A stretch of DNA of 64,000 nt from DASWJZ01 sp963814905 (GTDB taxonomy: Bacteria > Pseudomonadota > Alphaproteobacteria > Rhizobiales > Afifellaceae): the NCBI GenBank assembly GCA_963814905.1, contig CAWFEM010000001.1, forward strand, positions 112,821 through 176,820. Direction: 5' to 3'. The notes below the pieces were generated by a model. The model made no database searches and was not told the origin of the DNA. It saw nothing but the letters and a program-made list of their open reading frames with translations. Made by a program: the position numbers and the translations under genes. Of this stretch, positions 29,184 to 37,951 are shown one piece after another (position 1 is the first letter of the stretch; each line of letters starts with the position of its first letter).

Positions 29184-30242
29184 ATGGCCGCCTCCGCGTC
29201 GAGCGCGCGCCCGACTTCACCGCCCGCCGCGCGCGGGCTTGAGACGCTGCTGCATGAGGCGCGCGGCTTCAGCGCCGAGTTTCCGCCCTTCATGGCGAAC
29301 CACTTGCCGATGATGCTGGTGGCGCTGAAGCGGCTCGGCGCTTCGGATGCGCGGCTTGGCGAGTGGTTCGAAATCTATCGCGATACGAGTGGCCTGGTGC
29401 CGATGCCGGGAGCGACGCGTCCGATCGAGCGCGGGCGCTGGGCCGACCATCTCGGCGACCGCAGCCGCGAGGGCGACTATCGCGCGTTCTTCGCGCAGGA
29501 GGTCGCGCGGCTCGGAATCGGCGAGACCTGCGCTGTCTATCTACCAGCGCTGGTGCCCGGAATCGCCGCGAGCGCGCTGCACGCCTTCATGCGCCTCGCC
29601 TATGGCGTCATGCGCGACGACGCGGCGGAGGTCGGCGCGGCGCTCGGCTTCTGGGCGGCAACCTTCCTGCCGCTCTGCCCGGCGACGGGCGCGCCGCCCA
29701 CGACCGACGATCCGGTCGAGGTGCTGGTAAGGATGAAACCGGTCGAGACGTTCCGCCACGTCGAGGTGGAGATCGACCTTCTCTGGCACTTCATGCGGGC
29801 GATCGCGAAGAAGCCGGAATTCTCCGGTGTGGTCGATGAGCTGGCGATCGGGCCGGAGACGCACGACCGCGTCGCCGCGGCGTCGTTGGTGCTCTATGCG
29901 GCGACGATGGATTTCTGCGCGCTTCACGCCTTGACCGGCGCGCATTGGCTGCGCCTGTTACGGCCCGTTCTTCCCGACCGGGATCTGGCGCTCCGTTATT
30001 TCTGGCAGGCGATCGCAGCGCTCTATCCGAAGATCGGCTTCCCCGGTCTGCCGAGTGCTGAGACGGTTGAGGAATGGCGGCGCCTCCCCGTCCCCAGCTG
30101 GCCGGACATCATGGCGGCGGCGGTCAAGTGCGACGACGAGCACGACATCAGCTTGACCTTTTCCGCGCATGAGGAATGGAAGCTTTACGGCGACCCGCTC
30201 TACCAGCTCGTCGCGGCGCGGCGCGTGCGGCTTGTTGCATGA
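29184..30242 (+). CDS. Questin oxidase-like (DUF4243) family protein
   Basis: The 352-residue soluble protein matches the questin oxidase-like family, whose fungal members carry out Baeyer-Villiger-type ring opening of anthraquinones; bacterial members are uncharacterised. Family-like segments include FMANHLPMMLVALKRLGAS, LHAFMRLAYGV with a conserved histidine, and LTGAHWLRLLRPVLPD. ATG 29184 follows GAGAGGAACC. It faces away from the sugar importer and is followed at once by the amidohydrolase gene, with only about ten bases between. The bacterial substrate is unknown. Confidence 0.72.
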   Translation: MAASASSARPTSPPAARGLETLLHEARGFSAEFPPFMANHLPMMLVALKRLGASDARLGEWFEIYRDTSGLVPMPGATRPIERGRWADHLGDRSREGDYRAFFAQEVARLGIGETCAVYLPALVPGIAASALHAFMRLAYGVMRDDAAEVGAALGFWAATFLPLCPATGAPPTTDDPVEVLVRMKPVETFRHVEVEIDLLWHFMRAIAKKPEFSGVVDELAIGPETHDRVAAASLVLYAATMDFCALHALTGAHWLRLLRPVLPDRDLALRYFWQAIAALYPKIGFPGLPSAETVEEWRRLPVPSWPDIMAAAVKCDDEHDISLTFSAHEEWKLYGDPLYQLVAARRVRLVA

Positions 30243-30252
30243 AGTCTTGGGC

Positions 30253-31464
30253 GTGACGGCCACGCTTCTCGCCGATGCGCGCCTTCCCAATGGAAGCAGC
30301 GCCGACATCGAAATCGCGGATGGACGCATCGCGCGGATTGCCGCGGCGGGTACGGGGCAATCGGGCGGCGCGGAGCGGATCGATCTGAAGGGAGCGCTCG
30401 TGCTCCCCGGCCTGGTCGAGGGCCACATCCATCTCGACAAGACGCTGATCGGCCTCCCCTTCGTCCCGCACCTTCCCGGCGACAGCGTCGCGGAGCGGAT
30501 CGCGGCGGAGAAGGCGCTCCGACGCGAGCTTGCCTACCCGGTCGAGACGCGCGCCATGCGTCTGATCGAGCAGGTGGTCGGCTTCGGCACGGTGGCGCTT
30601 CGAACGCATGTCGATATCGACACGGAGGTGAAGCTCGGCGGGCTTCATGCGCTGCTCAAGGTGCGGGAGAAGGTGCGCAACCTCGTCGATATCCAGATCG
30701 TCGCCTTCCCGCAGAGCGGCGTGATGATCGCGCCGGGCGTCGCCGATCTCCTCGACGCGGCGGTGGCCGAGGGCGCCGACCTCGTCGGCGGGCTCGATCC
30801 CGCCGGCATCGACAATGACGTGAAGGGGCATCTCGACGCGATCTTCGGGGTGGCGGAGCGGCACGGCGTCGGGCTCGACATCCATCTCCACGATTTCGGC
30901 CCGCTCGGCTGCTCGGAGCTGCGCGAGATTTCCGCGCGCACGAAAGCGGCGGGACTTTCCGGCAAGGTGGCGGTGAGCCACGCTTTCGCACTCGGCAGCG
31001 TGGACGACGCCGAACTCGGCGGAACGGCCGATGCGCTTGCCGAGGCGAACGTCGCCATCATGACCAACGGGCCGGGGCCGGTGCCGATGCCACCGGTGAA
31101 GCGGCTCCGCGCGGCGGGAGTGACGGTGTTCGCGGGGTCAGACAACATTCGCGATGCCTGGTCGCCCTACGGCAATGGCGACATGCTGGAGCGCGCGGCG
31201 CTGATCGGCTATCGGCAGGGGCTGAATTCCGACGAGGGCCTGGCGCTGGCGCTCGACCTCGCGACCGAAGCGGCGGCGAAGGTGCTCGGGCTTGAAAACT
31301 ACGGGCTCGCGGAAGGCTGCGCCGCCGATTTGATCGCCGTGCGCGCGGAATCCGTCGCCGAGGCCGTCGCCGCGCATCCCCCGCGGATGCTCGTGATGAA
31401 ACGGGGGCGGGTCGTGGCAAGGGACGGGAAGCTCCTGGAGGACCTCCTACCTTCCTCATGCTGA
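30253..31464 (+). CDS. Cytosine deaminase-like amidohydrolase
   Basis: This metal-dependent hydrolase of the cytosine deaminase branch has about 403 residues. The metal ligands appear in GHIHLDKT (near residue 60), HVDID, DIHLHDFG and SHAFALG, and the final aspartate in AGSDNIRDAWSPYGNGDML, which is the typical cytosine deaminase block. Members hydrolyse amino or amide groups on cytosine, isoguanine, creatinine and similar rings. The start is uncertain: GTG 30253, or a TTG at 30247, just beyond the stop of the previous gene. With the nearby PuuE/NodB-type deacetylase it suggests breakdown of a nitrogenous ring compound. Confidence 0.85.
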   Translation: MTATLLADARLPNGSSADIEIADGRIARIAAAGTGQSGGAERIDLKGALVLPGLVEGHIHLDKTLIGLPFVPHLPGDSVAERIAAEKALRRELAYPVETRAMRLIEQVVGFGTVALRTHVDIDTEVKLGGLHALLKVREKVRNLVDIQIVAFPQSGVMIAPGVADLLDAAVAEGADLVGGLDPAGIDNDVKGHLDAIFGVAERHGVGLDIHLHDFGPLGCSELREISARTKAAGLSGKVAVSHAFALGSVDDAELGGTADALAEANVAIMTNGPGPVPMPPVKRLRAAGVTVFAGSDNIRDAWSPYGNGDMLERAALIGYRQGLNSDEGLALALDLATEAAAKVLGLENYGLAEGCAADLIAVRAESVAEAVAAHPPRMLVMKRGRVVARDGKLLEDLLPSSC

Positions 31465-31600
31465 GGTGCGACCCCGGACTCGATCCGGGGGAGCCTCGAA
31501 GCACGCAGCGCACCTGACCCAGCGCCTTCTCGATGCTCCTTCGAGGCAACGCCGACTGCGTCGGCATTGCACCTCAGGATGCGGGGGTTTGTTGTGTCAG
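31451..31600. repeat. REP-like intergenic repeat cluster
   Basis: CCTCATGCTGAGGTGC and GAGCCTCGAAGCACGC repeat the module seen at about 2490-2530, with an extra inserted hairpin CCCCGGACTCGATCCGGGG. About 60 bases on, GCTCCTTCGAGGCAACGCC and GGCATTGCACCTCAGGATGCG form a second, inverted copy. The 195-base gap between the convergent amidohydrolase and deacetylase genes holds nothing else recognisable. The hairpins may act as a two-way terminator. Confidence 0.65.
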
Positions 31601-31659
31601 CCCCTCTCCCGACCCTTCGCTGACGCGAAGGGCTACGCTCTCCCGCAAGGGGCCCGCGC

Positions 31660-32553
31660 TTAACGCCCCGGCACAGTTCCCTTCGGCAGCGCCAGGCAAT
31701 GCGCGGCGATGGCGCCGGCCGTCGTGATCCAGATGTCTTCGCGCTTCGCGGCGATGTGGGCGAGTGCGCGGCGGAGATGCTTCAGCCGGTGGGGATGGCC
31801 GACGAGATAGGCGTGGAGCGCGATGCCCATGACGAGCGGCGCGCTCTTCGCCTGCACAAGCATCTCATCGAAGGCGTCGACGATCATATCGCCGAACTCC
31901 CTCGCCCCGACCTTGCGCGCGACGATCGCCGGGATGTCGTTCACCTCTTGCGGATAGGGAACGGCGAGGATTTTTCCGCCGCCGCGAACGCGGAGAAAGA
32001 CCGGCTGGTCGTCCATGCACCAGTCGAGCAGGTAGGAATAACCCGCCTCGGAAAGAAGATCGGGCGTGACCGCGCTCTCTGAAATCCAGGGCCCGAGCCA
32101 GCCGGCGGGCGGCCTCCCCTCCTCCTTGGCGATGCGCGCGGTCGCCTCCTCGATCAGAGCGCGCTCGCCCGCCTCGTCGAGCGCGCCTTGGCGTTCCGAA
32201 TTCGTGCGGCCATGGCCGCCGATCTCGTCGCCGCGCTCGCGGAAGGCGGCGACAAGCTCCGGCGCGTAATCGTACATCGCCGTGTTGACGAGCACCGACG
32301 CAGGAAAATCGAGCGCCTGGAAGAGCTCCAGCATCCGCCACGCCCCGACGCGGTTGCCATAGTCGCGCCAGGCATAGTTCAGGACATCGGGATGCTCAGA
32401 AGGCGCAAGCTCCGCGCCCAGCCCCTCGCCAAAGGCGAAGTGCTCCAGGTTCAGCCCGAGATAGACGGCGAGACGCTTGCCGTTCGGCCAATCATAGACC
32501 GGACGCCCGACGATCGGGACGTAGTCGTAGCGTCCGTGGCTCGTCAGCCGCAT
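31660..32553 (-). CDS. Polysaccharide deacetylase (NodB/PuuE-type) family protein
   Basis: The protein (297 residues) has the NodB-homology fold. The region LGLNLEHFAFGEGLGAEL resembles the substrate loop of PuuE allantoinase-type members rather than chitin deacetylases, and EIGGHGRTNSERQ holds the histidine of the second motif. There is no signal peptide, so it acts in the cytosol, which also favours a small-molecule substrate. The chosen start is ATG 32553 (MRLTSHGRYDYVPI); a GTG at 32580 overlaps the upstream stop as GTGA and would add nine residues. It is co-transcribed with the dehydrogenase gene upstream. Confidence 0.82.
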   Translation of the reverse strand: MRLTSHGRYDYVPIVGRPVYDWPNGKRLAVYLGLNLEHFAFGEGLGAELAPSEHPDVLNYAWRDYGNRVGAWRMLELFQALDFPASVLVNTAMYDYAPELVAAFRERGDEIGGHGRTNSERQGALDEAGERALIEEATARIAKEEGRPPAGWLGPWISESAVTPDLLSEAGYSYLLDWCMDDQPVFLRVRGGGKILAVPYPQEVNDIPAIVARKVGAREFGDMIVDAFDEMLVQAKSAPLVMGIALHAYLVGHPHRLKHLRRALAHIAAKREDIWITTAGAIAAHCLALPKGTVPGR

Positions 32554-32576
32554 CCGACGATCACCCGCAGCGCGCG

Positions 32577-33452
32577 TCACTTAAGGTTGGCGCGGCGGCG
32601 CGCGACCAGCGACAGCGCCGACCAATCCCTCTCGCCGTCGCCGTGGCCGATGGCATCGACGAGATTGTCGCGCACGACCGAGCCGAAAGGAAGCGGCACG
32701 TTTGCTCCCTCGCCGGCGGCAAGCGCCAGGCGCACGTCCTTCAGCCCGAGCTTGGTGGTGAAGAGTGCCGGGTCGAACTTGCGGTCGAGGATGAGCTGGC
32801 CATAAACCTTGTAAGCGGGCGCCGCGAAGAGGGTGCCGGTCAATATCTCGTAGAGGTCCTTCTGCGCCACCCCGTTCGCCTCGCCGAGCGCGAACGCCTC
32901 GGAGATCGTCTCGATCGCGCAGGCCAGCGCGAAATTGCAGGCGATCTTGGTGGCGTTCGCCGCCGACGGATCGTCGCCGACGATCCAGGTCTTCTGGCCC
33001 ATCGCGTCGAAGAGAGGCCGCAGCTTTTCGATCGCCGCGGGCTCGCCGGCGGGGAGGATGTGGAGCTTGCCCGCCGCGGCGGCATCCGGCCGGCCGAGCA
33101 CGGGTGCGGCGACATAGGCAACGCCGCATTTCGCATGCGCCGCCGCGAGCTCCTTGCCGAGCGCAAGCGAGATCGTCGCCATCGACACATGCACAAGGCC
33201 TTTCGGCGCATCGTCGATCAGCCCGGCGTCGAGGATCACCGCGCGCACCGCCTCGTCATTGGCGAGCATGGAGACGACCGCATCCCCGGAGAATGCCTCG
33301 GCGGCCGTCGCCACCGGGATCGCTCCCTTCTCCTTCAGCGCCGCGAGCGGCTTCTTGGAGCGGTTCCACACCCGCACACGATGTCCGGCGTCGACAAGGC
33401 GCGTCGCCATTGGCGATCCCATGGCGCCGAGGCCGATAAATCCGATTTCCAT
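32577..33452 (-). CDS. 3-hydroxyisobutyrate dehydrogenase family NAD(P)-dependent oxidoreductase
   Basis: This 291-residue beta-hydroxyacid dehydrogenase begins with the Rossmann motif IGFIGLGAMGSPMATRL. The substrate segment is less standard: AAPVLGRPDAAAAGKLHILPAG replaces the usual D-APVSGG block. The catalytic-lysine motif is present as NATKIACNFALA (the usual G-x-x-x-K-x-x-N form). It could act on 3-hydroxyisobutyrate, tartronate semialdehyde or a related beta-hydroxyacid. ATG 33452 follows AAGAGGAAAC. It forms an operon with the deacetylase gene and is divergent from the desaturase gene. Confidence 0.87.
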   Translation of the reverse strand: MEIGFIGLGAMGSPMATRLVDAGHRVRVWNRSKKPLAALKEKGAIPVATAAEAFSGDAVVSMLANDEAVRAVILDAGLIDDAPKGLVHVSMATISLALGKELAAAHAKCGVAYVAAPVLGRPDAAAAGKLHILPAGEPAAIEKLRPLFDAMGQKTWIVGDDPSAANATKIACNFALACAIETISEAFALGEANGVAQKDLYEILTGTLFAAPAYKVYGQLILDRKFDPALFTTKLGLKDVRLALAAGEGANVPLPFGSVVRDNLVDAIGHGDGERDWSALSLVARRRANLK

Positions 33453-33675
33453 TGTTTCCTCTTGGCCGATTTCTCTCGCTGGACTGCGATTGCGCACGCA
33501 GCGTCGCACGGAATGTGCCAATTCTAGCGGAATGGCAGTGTGGCGCCACAGGCGCAACGCGCGCGCCCGATCGTTCGCAGCCCAACGGCCTTGTCTTCCG
33601 CGAGACTTTGCTGTGTTCTTCCGCTGGCGATGCGCCGCCGACGGAGACCGGAGCGACGTTTCGCGGAGAACGACA

Positions 33676-34758
33676 ATGAGCGGGCGACGCGACTACAGCC
33701 TTGTCGGCGGCGAATCCAAGCGCGCGGTAGAGCGCGGCCTTGCCACGGCAACCTGGTACGCCTGTCCCATTCCGCGACAGCGCCTCAAGGAATTGATGCG
33801 GCGCTCCGACGGGCCGGCAATCCGCGACACACTGATCTGGTTCGCGGCGTTCGCCGTCACCGGTGGGCTCGGCTACGTGACCTGGGGCACCTGGTGGGCG
33901 GTGCCGTGCTTCGCCGCCTACGGTGTCCTTTACGGATCATCCTCCGATTCGCGCTGGCACGAATGCGGCCATGGCACCGCTTTCAAGACGCGCTGGATGA
34001 ACGACGCCATCTATCAGATCGCCTCGTTCATGGTGCTGCGCGAGCCGACGCCGTGGCGATGGAGCCATACGCGCCACCACACCGACACGATCATCGTCGG
34101 CCGCGACCCGGAAATCGCGGTGCCGCGCCCGCCCGATATCGCCGGCATCCTCATGAGCCTCTTGATCCTGAAGAGCGGCCCGAAGGAGATCGGCCGCGTC
34201 TTCATGCACTGCTTCGGGCGGCTGCATCCGGAGGAGATGGAGTACATCCCGGAGTCCGAATACCCGCGCGTGTTCCGGACTGCGCGCATCTGGGTCGCGA
34301 TCTGGATCGCGGTCATCGTTGCCTGCTTTGCGACGCGGTCGATCCTGCCGGCCATGTATGTCGGCATCCTGCCTTCCGTCTATGGCGGCTGGCTCTATCT
34401 CGTCTTCGGGCTGACGCAGCACGCGGGGCTTGCCGAGGACGTCCTCGACCATCGCCTGAACTCGCGCACGGTCACCATGAACCCGGTGCTCCGCTTCCTC
34501 TATTGGAACATGAACTATCACGTTGAGCATCACATGTTCCCGATGGTTCCCTACCATGCGCTGCCGAAACTGCATGAGGAGATGAAGCCCTATTCGCCGG
34601 AGCCCTATCGCGGTCTCATCGACACCTACCGGGAGATCATCCCGACGCTGATCAGACAGGTGAAGAACCCGGCCTACCACGTGGTGCGCAAGCTGCCGGA
34701 AGGCGCGCCGGCCTACGACATCACGCCGCCCGGAGCGGGGCTCGTCGCGGCGGAGTAG
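33676..34758 (+). CDS. MocD-like membrane fatty acid desaturase/hydroxylase family protein
   Basis: The 360-residue membrane protein carries the three histidine boxes of the di-iron desaturase superfamily: HECGHGTAF (about residue 95), HTRHHTD (about 133) and HVEHHMF (about 285). Hydrophobic segments lie between them. It closely fits the desaturase family that includes MocD, a rhizopine (O-methyl-scyllo-inosamine) catabolism protein in Sinorhizobium. The next gene encodes a Rieske protein of the MocE kind, which would be its electron donor. ATG 33676 follows GCGGAGAACGAC; the frame is open far upstream but without homology. Confidence 0.88.
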   Translation: MSGRRDYSLVGGESKRAVERGLATATWYACPIPRQRLKELMRRSDGPAIRDTLIWFAAFAVTGGLGYVTWGTWWAVPCFAAYGVLYGSSSDSRWHECGHGTAFKTRWMNDAIYQIASFMVLREPTPWRWSHTRHHTDTIIVGRDPEIAVPRPPDIAGILMSLLILKSGPKEIGRVFMHCFGRLHPEEMEYIPESEYPRVFRTARIWVAIWIAVIVACFATRSILPAMYVGILPSVYGGWLYLVFGLTQHAGLAEDVLDHRLNSRTVTMNPVLRFLYWNMNYHVEHHMFPMVPYHALPKLHEEMKPYSPEPYRGLIDTYREIIPTLIRQVKNPAYHVVRKLPEGAPAYDITPPGAGLVAAE

Positions 34759-34785
34759 CCAGCGACACATGCACGGAGACAATCA

Positions 34786-35106
34786 TTGAGCGCCGAAGCC
34801 TGGATCGCCGCGTGCAAGGCCGACGACATCCTGCGGGAGGATGTGGCGGAGTTCGCGCATGAGGGCCGCATCTTCGCGCTCTACCGCAGCCCTGACGACG
34901 AATATTTCGCCACCGACGGAAGCTGCACCCACGAAGCCTTTCCGCTCGCCGACGGATTCGTGATGGACGACGTCATCGAATGCGCCAAGCACAACGGGCG
35001 CTTCAACTATAAGACCGGCAAGGCGCTTGGCGCACCGGCCTGCATCGACCTCAAGACCTATGCGGTGAAGGTTGAGGACGGAACCGTCTTCATCAAGCCC
35101 GGCTAG
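34786..35106 (+). CDS. MocE-like Rieske [2Fe-2S] ferredoxin
   Basis: This small soluble protein (106 residues) has the Rieske motifs C-x-H (GSCTHEAFPL) and C-x2-H (ECAKHNGRFNY), which bind a [2Fe-2S] cluster. It should deliver electrons to the desaturase-like oxygenase encoded 27 bases upstream. The start is an unusual TTG at 34786, supported by GGAGACAATCA directly before it; no ATG is available before the conserved region. The MocD/MocE pairing suggests O-demethylation or hydroxylation of a small molecule. Confidence 0.88.
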   Translation: MSAEAWIAACKADDILREDVAEFAHEGRIFALYRSPDDEYFATDGSCTHEAFPLADGFVMDDVIECAKHNGRFNYKTGKALGAPACIDLKTYAVKVEDGTVFIKPG

Positions 35107-35127
35107 CGGCGCGAGGGACAAAGCCAA

Positions 35128-36705
35128 ATGGCGGCACAAGGATTTCGGCGCGCTGATTTTCTGATGGTGCTCGCTTATGCGACGGACCTCGCGACCGGTC
35201 AGTCGCGGGATTTCGCGGCGCGATCCTGTGTATTGGCGATGCGGCTCGCCGATGCCGCCGGCCTCGACACCGACGAGCGCCGCAATGTCTATCACCAGGC
35301 CCTGCTCCGCTATATCGGGTGCAATGCCGACACCCACCTGCTCGCATCCGCGTTCGGCGACGAGATCGCGCTCCGCCAGGACCTTGCCCGCATCGACATG
35401 GGCGATCACTCGGAAATCGTGGAAACCTTCGTTCGTGCCTTCACGCGGCTTTTCGCGGACGCTCCGCCGGAAGAGCTGGCAAAGGCCGTCCAACAAGGCC
35501 TCGCCGATGCCTTGCAGGTCAGCGTTCCGATTCTGGCGGGCCATTGCGAGGTCGCCCAGAGGATCGCGGAACGGATCGGCCTTTCCGACGATATCCAGGA
35601 GAATCTCGGCCAGCTCTACGAGCGCTGGGACGGACACGGTCTGCCACACGGTCTGAAAGGCGACGCGGTGAAGCTCCCGGTCCGCCTGGTGACGCTGGCG
35701 CAGGACATTGTCGCGCTGAACGAGGCGCATGGCCCCGAGACGATGGCAACGATGATCGCGAAGCGTCGCGGCGGTGCCTATGAACCGGAGTTGGCCGATC
35801 TTTTCCTCGCTCATGCCGATAGCATGCTCGTCGGACTTGATGAGCCGGTCGACCGCGAGACGATCCTGGCGCTGGAGCCGCTCCCCCACGCGGTGCTCGA
35901 CGAGGAGGCGTGCGAGGAAGCCTATCTCGCGATCGCCGACATGGTCGACATGCGCATGCCCTTCACGTTCGGGCACTCGCGCGCCGTTGCGGCGCTTGCC
36001 GACGCTGCGGGAAAGCGCATGGGGCTTCCCGCCTCCGACATTCGCGCCATCCGCTGGGCGGCCTACACGCACGATATCGGCGAGCTGGCGGTGCCGGTCT
36101 CGACCTGGATGCGCGCCGGCGCATTGACCGAACGCGAGACCGACGCGGCACGGCTTCATCCCTATCATGGCGAGCGCGCGCTCGCGTCATTGGGCGGGGA
36201 AGGAAAAGCCGTCGCCGGGCTGGTGCTGCGCCATCACGAACGCCTCGACGGCAGCGGCTATCACCGCTACGTCCGCGGCAACGACCTTTCGCCCGCCGCC
36301 CGCGTCCTTGCCGCCGCCGAAGCCTTCCAGACCGCGCGGGAAGCGCGGCCGCATCGGGCCGCCCTGAGCGACGCGGCTGCGGCCGCAAAGCTCCGCAACA
36401 CCGTCAAAGAAGGTAGGCTCTGCCCCGACGCCGTGGAGGCCGTCCTCTCCAGCGCCGGTCAATCCTCCCGCCGCGAGACGGTCGAGCGCTCGGCGGGGCT
36501 GACGCCGCGCGAAATCGAGGTTCTGAGGCTGATCGCGGCCGGGCACACCGCGAAGGAAGCCGCCCGCCAGCTCGAGATCGCGCCCAAGACCGCCGACAAC
36601 CACATCCAGAACCTCTATTCGAAGATCGGCGTCTCCACCCGCGCCGCCGCGGCGCTTTACGCACTGGAACGCGGGCTGGTTCAGCACGGAATCGCGCTGG
36701 CGTAG
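35128..36705 (+). CDS. HD-GYP-type phosphohydrolase domain fused to a LuxR DNA-binding domain
   Basis: The 525-residue protein contains a large HD-domain region with the signatures THDIGELAVP (about residue 313) and HHERLDGSGYHRY (about 370). These match HD-GYP enzymes except that the terminal GYP is GYH. The C terminus is a LuxR/FixJ-type helix-turn-helix (LTPREIEVLRLIAAGHTAKEAARQLEIAPKTADNHIQNLYSKIGV, about 455-500). The N-terminal part looks like a degenerate second HD domain with HGLPHGLKGD. It may be a transcription factor controlled by cyclic-di-GMP or another phospho-compound. It is 21 bases after the Rieske gene and probably in the same operon. Confidence 0.85.
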   Translation: MAAQGFRRADFLMVLAYATDLATGQSRDFAARSCVLAMRLADAAGLDTDERRNVYHQALLRYIGCNADTHLLASAFGDEIALRQDLARIDMGDHSEIVETFVRAFTRLFADAPPEELAKAVQQGLADALQVSVPILAGHCEVAQRIAERIGLSDDIQENLGQLYERWDGHGLPHGLKGDAVKLPVRLVTLAQDIVALNEAHGPETMATMIAKRRGGAYEPELADLFLAHADSMLVGLDEPVDRETILALEPLPHAVLDEEACEEAYLAIADMVDMRMPFTFGHSRAVAALADAAGKRMGLPASDIRAIRWAAYTHDIGELAVPVSTWMRAGALTERETDAARLHPYHGERALASLGGEGKAVAGLVLRHHERLDGSGYHRYVRGNDLSPAARVLAAAEAFQTAREARPHRAALSDAAAAAKLRNTVKEGRLCPDAVEAVLSSAGQSSRRETVERSAGLTPREIEVLRLIAAGHTAKEAARQLEIAPKTADNHIQNLYSKIGVSTRAAAALYALERGLVQHGIALA

Positions 36706-36804
36706 GGAATTCACCCCATGCGCCGCCGCGGAGCGGCGGACATCCTCTCAGAATGAGCCGAGCCGGCGGGGCGATCCGTGGGGCTCAGTCATTGGAGGAT
36801 ACCG

Positions 36805-37119
36805 ATGAAATACGTTGTTGCCTGGAACGAGCGCCCGCAGGGTTCGCCGGCGGAATACGAGAACGCCCAGAAGCGGATACTCGAGGTGTTCACGCAGTGG
36901 ACGGCCCCCGACAATTTCAAGATCGAGATGTTCGTCGTGCGCGTCGGCGACTGGGGCGGCTACATGCTGCTCGACTGCGACGACCCGCTCGAAGTCCACA
37001 AGCTCTGCTCGATGCTGCCGGCCTTTACCTTCGAGGCGCGGCCCGTGGTGCCGGTGATGGACGCGGTCAGGGTCGAGCTCGAAGTGATGGCCTGGCGCGA
37101 CTCGCTGCCGCGCAAGTGA
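36805..37119 (+). CDS. DUF3303-like small protein
   Basis: This 104-residue soluble protein starts MKYVVAWNERPQGSPAEYENAQKRIL and has a ferredoxin-like alpha/beta pattern ending in VMDAVRVELEVMAW. It resembles the DUF3303 family of small proteins with no known function. ATG 36805 has TTGGAGGATACC upstream, a good ribosome binding site, so the in-frame start at 36778 is not used. It stands alone between the HD-LuxR gene and the convergent dehydrogenase. Confidence 0.75.
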   Translation: MKYVVAWNERPQGSPAEYENAQKRILEVFTQWTAPDNFKIEMFVVRVGDWGGYMLLDCDDPLEVHKLCSMLPAFTFEARPVVPVMDAVRVELEVMAWRDSLPRK

Positions 37120-37161
37120 CATGAGGCGTTGCGCCCGGCTTACATTGGCCGGGCGAGCCGC

Positions 37162-37938
37162 TCACCAGCAGGTGTAGCCGCCGTCGGCGAGCACGATCGA
37201 TCCGGTCATCAGGCTCGCCGCGTCGGAGGCGAGGAAGAGGACGACGGATGCGATCTCGTCAGGCTGGCCGACGCGCGCCATCGGCGTCATCTCCAGCCAC
37301 ACCTTGTACATCTCCGGGTTCTCGTTGATGCCGAACGAGGTGAGCGGCGTCTCGATATAGGTCGGCGCGACGGCGTTCACGCGCACGCCACGCTGCCCCC
37401 ATTCCGCCGCGAGCGACTTGGTCAGATGATGCACCGCGGCCTTGGAGGCGTTGTAGAAGCTCTGCGGCTGCGGCTTGTTGACGATGAAGCCGGACATGGA
37501 GCCGATATTGACGATCGCGCCGGAGCCCTGCTCCAGCATCTTGCGGCCGAAGGCGCGACAGCACCAGAAGACGCCGTCGATATTGACGTCCATGTGGAAG
37601 CGCCAGTGGTCGTCGCTGGTATCCTCGGCGCGCACGTCGCTCCTGGCGACGCCGGCGTTGTTGACGAGGATATCGACGCGGCCATGCTCCTTGGCGACCC
37701 GGTCGGCAACGGCGTCCACGTCCTTCGACTTGGTGACGTCGAGGGTCGTCGCGTGCGCCTTCATTCCGAGGCCCGTCATCTCCGCCGCGATGTTCTCGGC
37801 GCGGTCGGCCGCCATGTCCGCCACGATGACGGTGGCGCCGGCTTCGCCGAGCGCGTGCGCGCAGGCGGCACCGATCCCCTGCCCGGCGCCCGTCACGACG
37901 GCGACCCGGTCGTTCAGCCTCAGTTTTTCCAGATACAT
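37162..37938 (-). CDS. Short-chain dehydrogenase/reductase, probable polyol dehydrogenase
   Basis: This 258-residue SDR has the NAD-binding motif TGAGQGIG (about residues 16-23), NNAG, the catalytic serine in NIGSMSG, and YNASK for the Tyr-Lys pair. ATG 37938 fits the usual length; the open frame upstream belongs to the ATPase region. The gene ends a polyol-type ABC operon, 13 bases after the ATPase gene, which suggests it oxidises the imported sugar alcohol to a ketose. Related enzymes include sorbitol, galactitol and threitol dehydrogenases; the exact polyol is not settled. Confidence 0.87.
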   Translation of the reverse strand: MYLEKLRLNDRVAVVTGAGQGIGAACAHALGEAGATVIVADMAADRAENIAAEMTGLGMKAHATTLDVTKSKDVDAVADRVAKEHGRVDILVNNAGVARSDVRAEDTSDDHWRFHMDVNIDGVFWCCRAFGRKMLEQGSGAIVNIGSMSGFIVNKPQPQSFYNASKAAVHHLTKSLAAEWGQRGVRVNAVAPTYIETPLTSFGINENPEMYKVWLEMTPMARVGQPDEIASVVLFLASDAASLMTGSIVLADGGYTCW

Positions 37939-37951
37939 CTTCGTCCCCGAT

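Noticed and set aside
33539..33550. TGTGGCGCCACA palindrome between the dehydrogenase and desaturase genes
   Set aside because: Twelve-base GC-rich palindromes are not rare at this base composition and there is no local regulator gene or second copy to support an operator.
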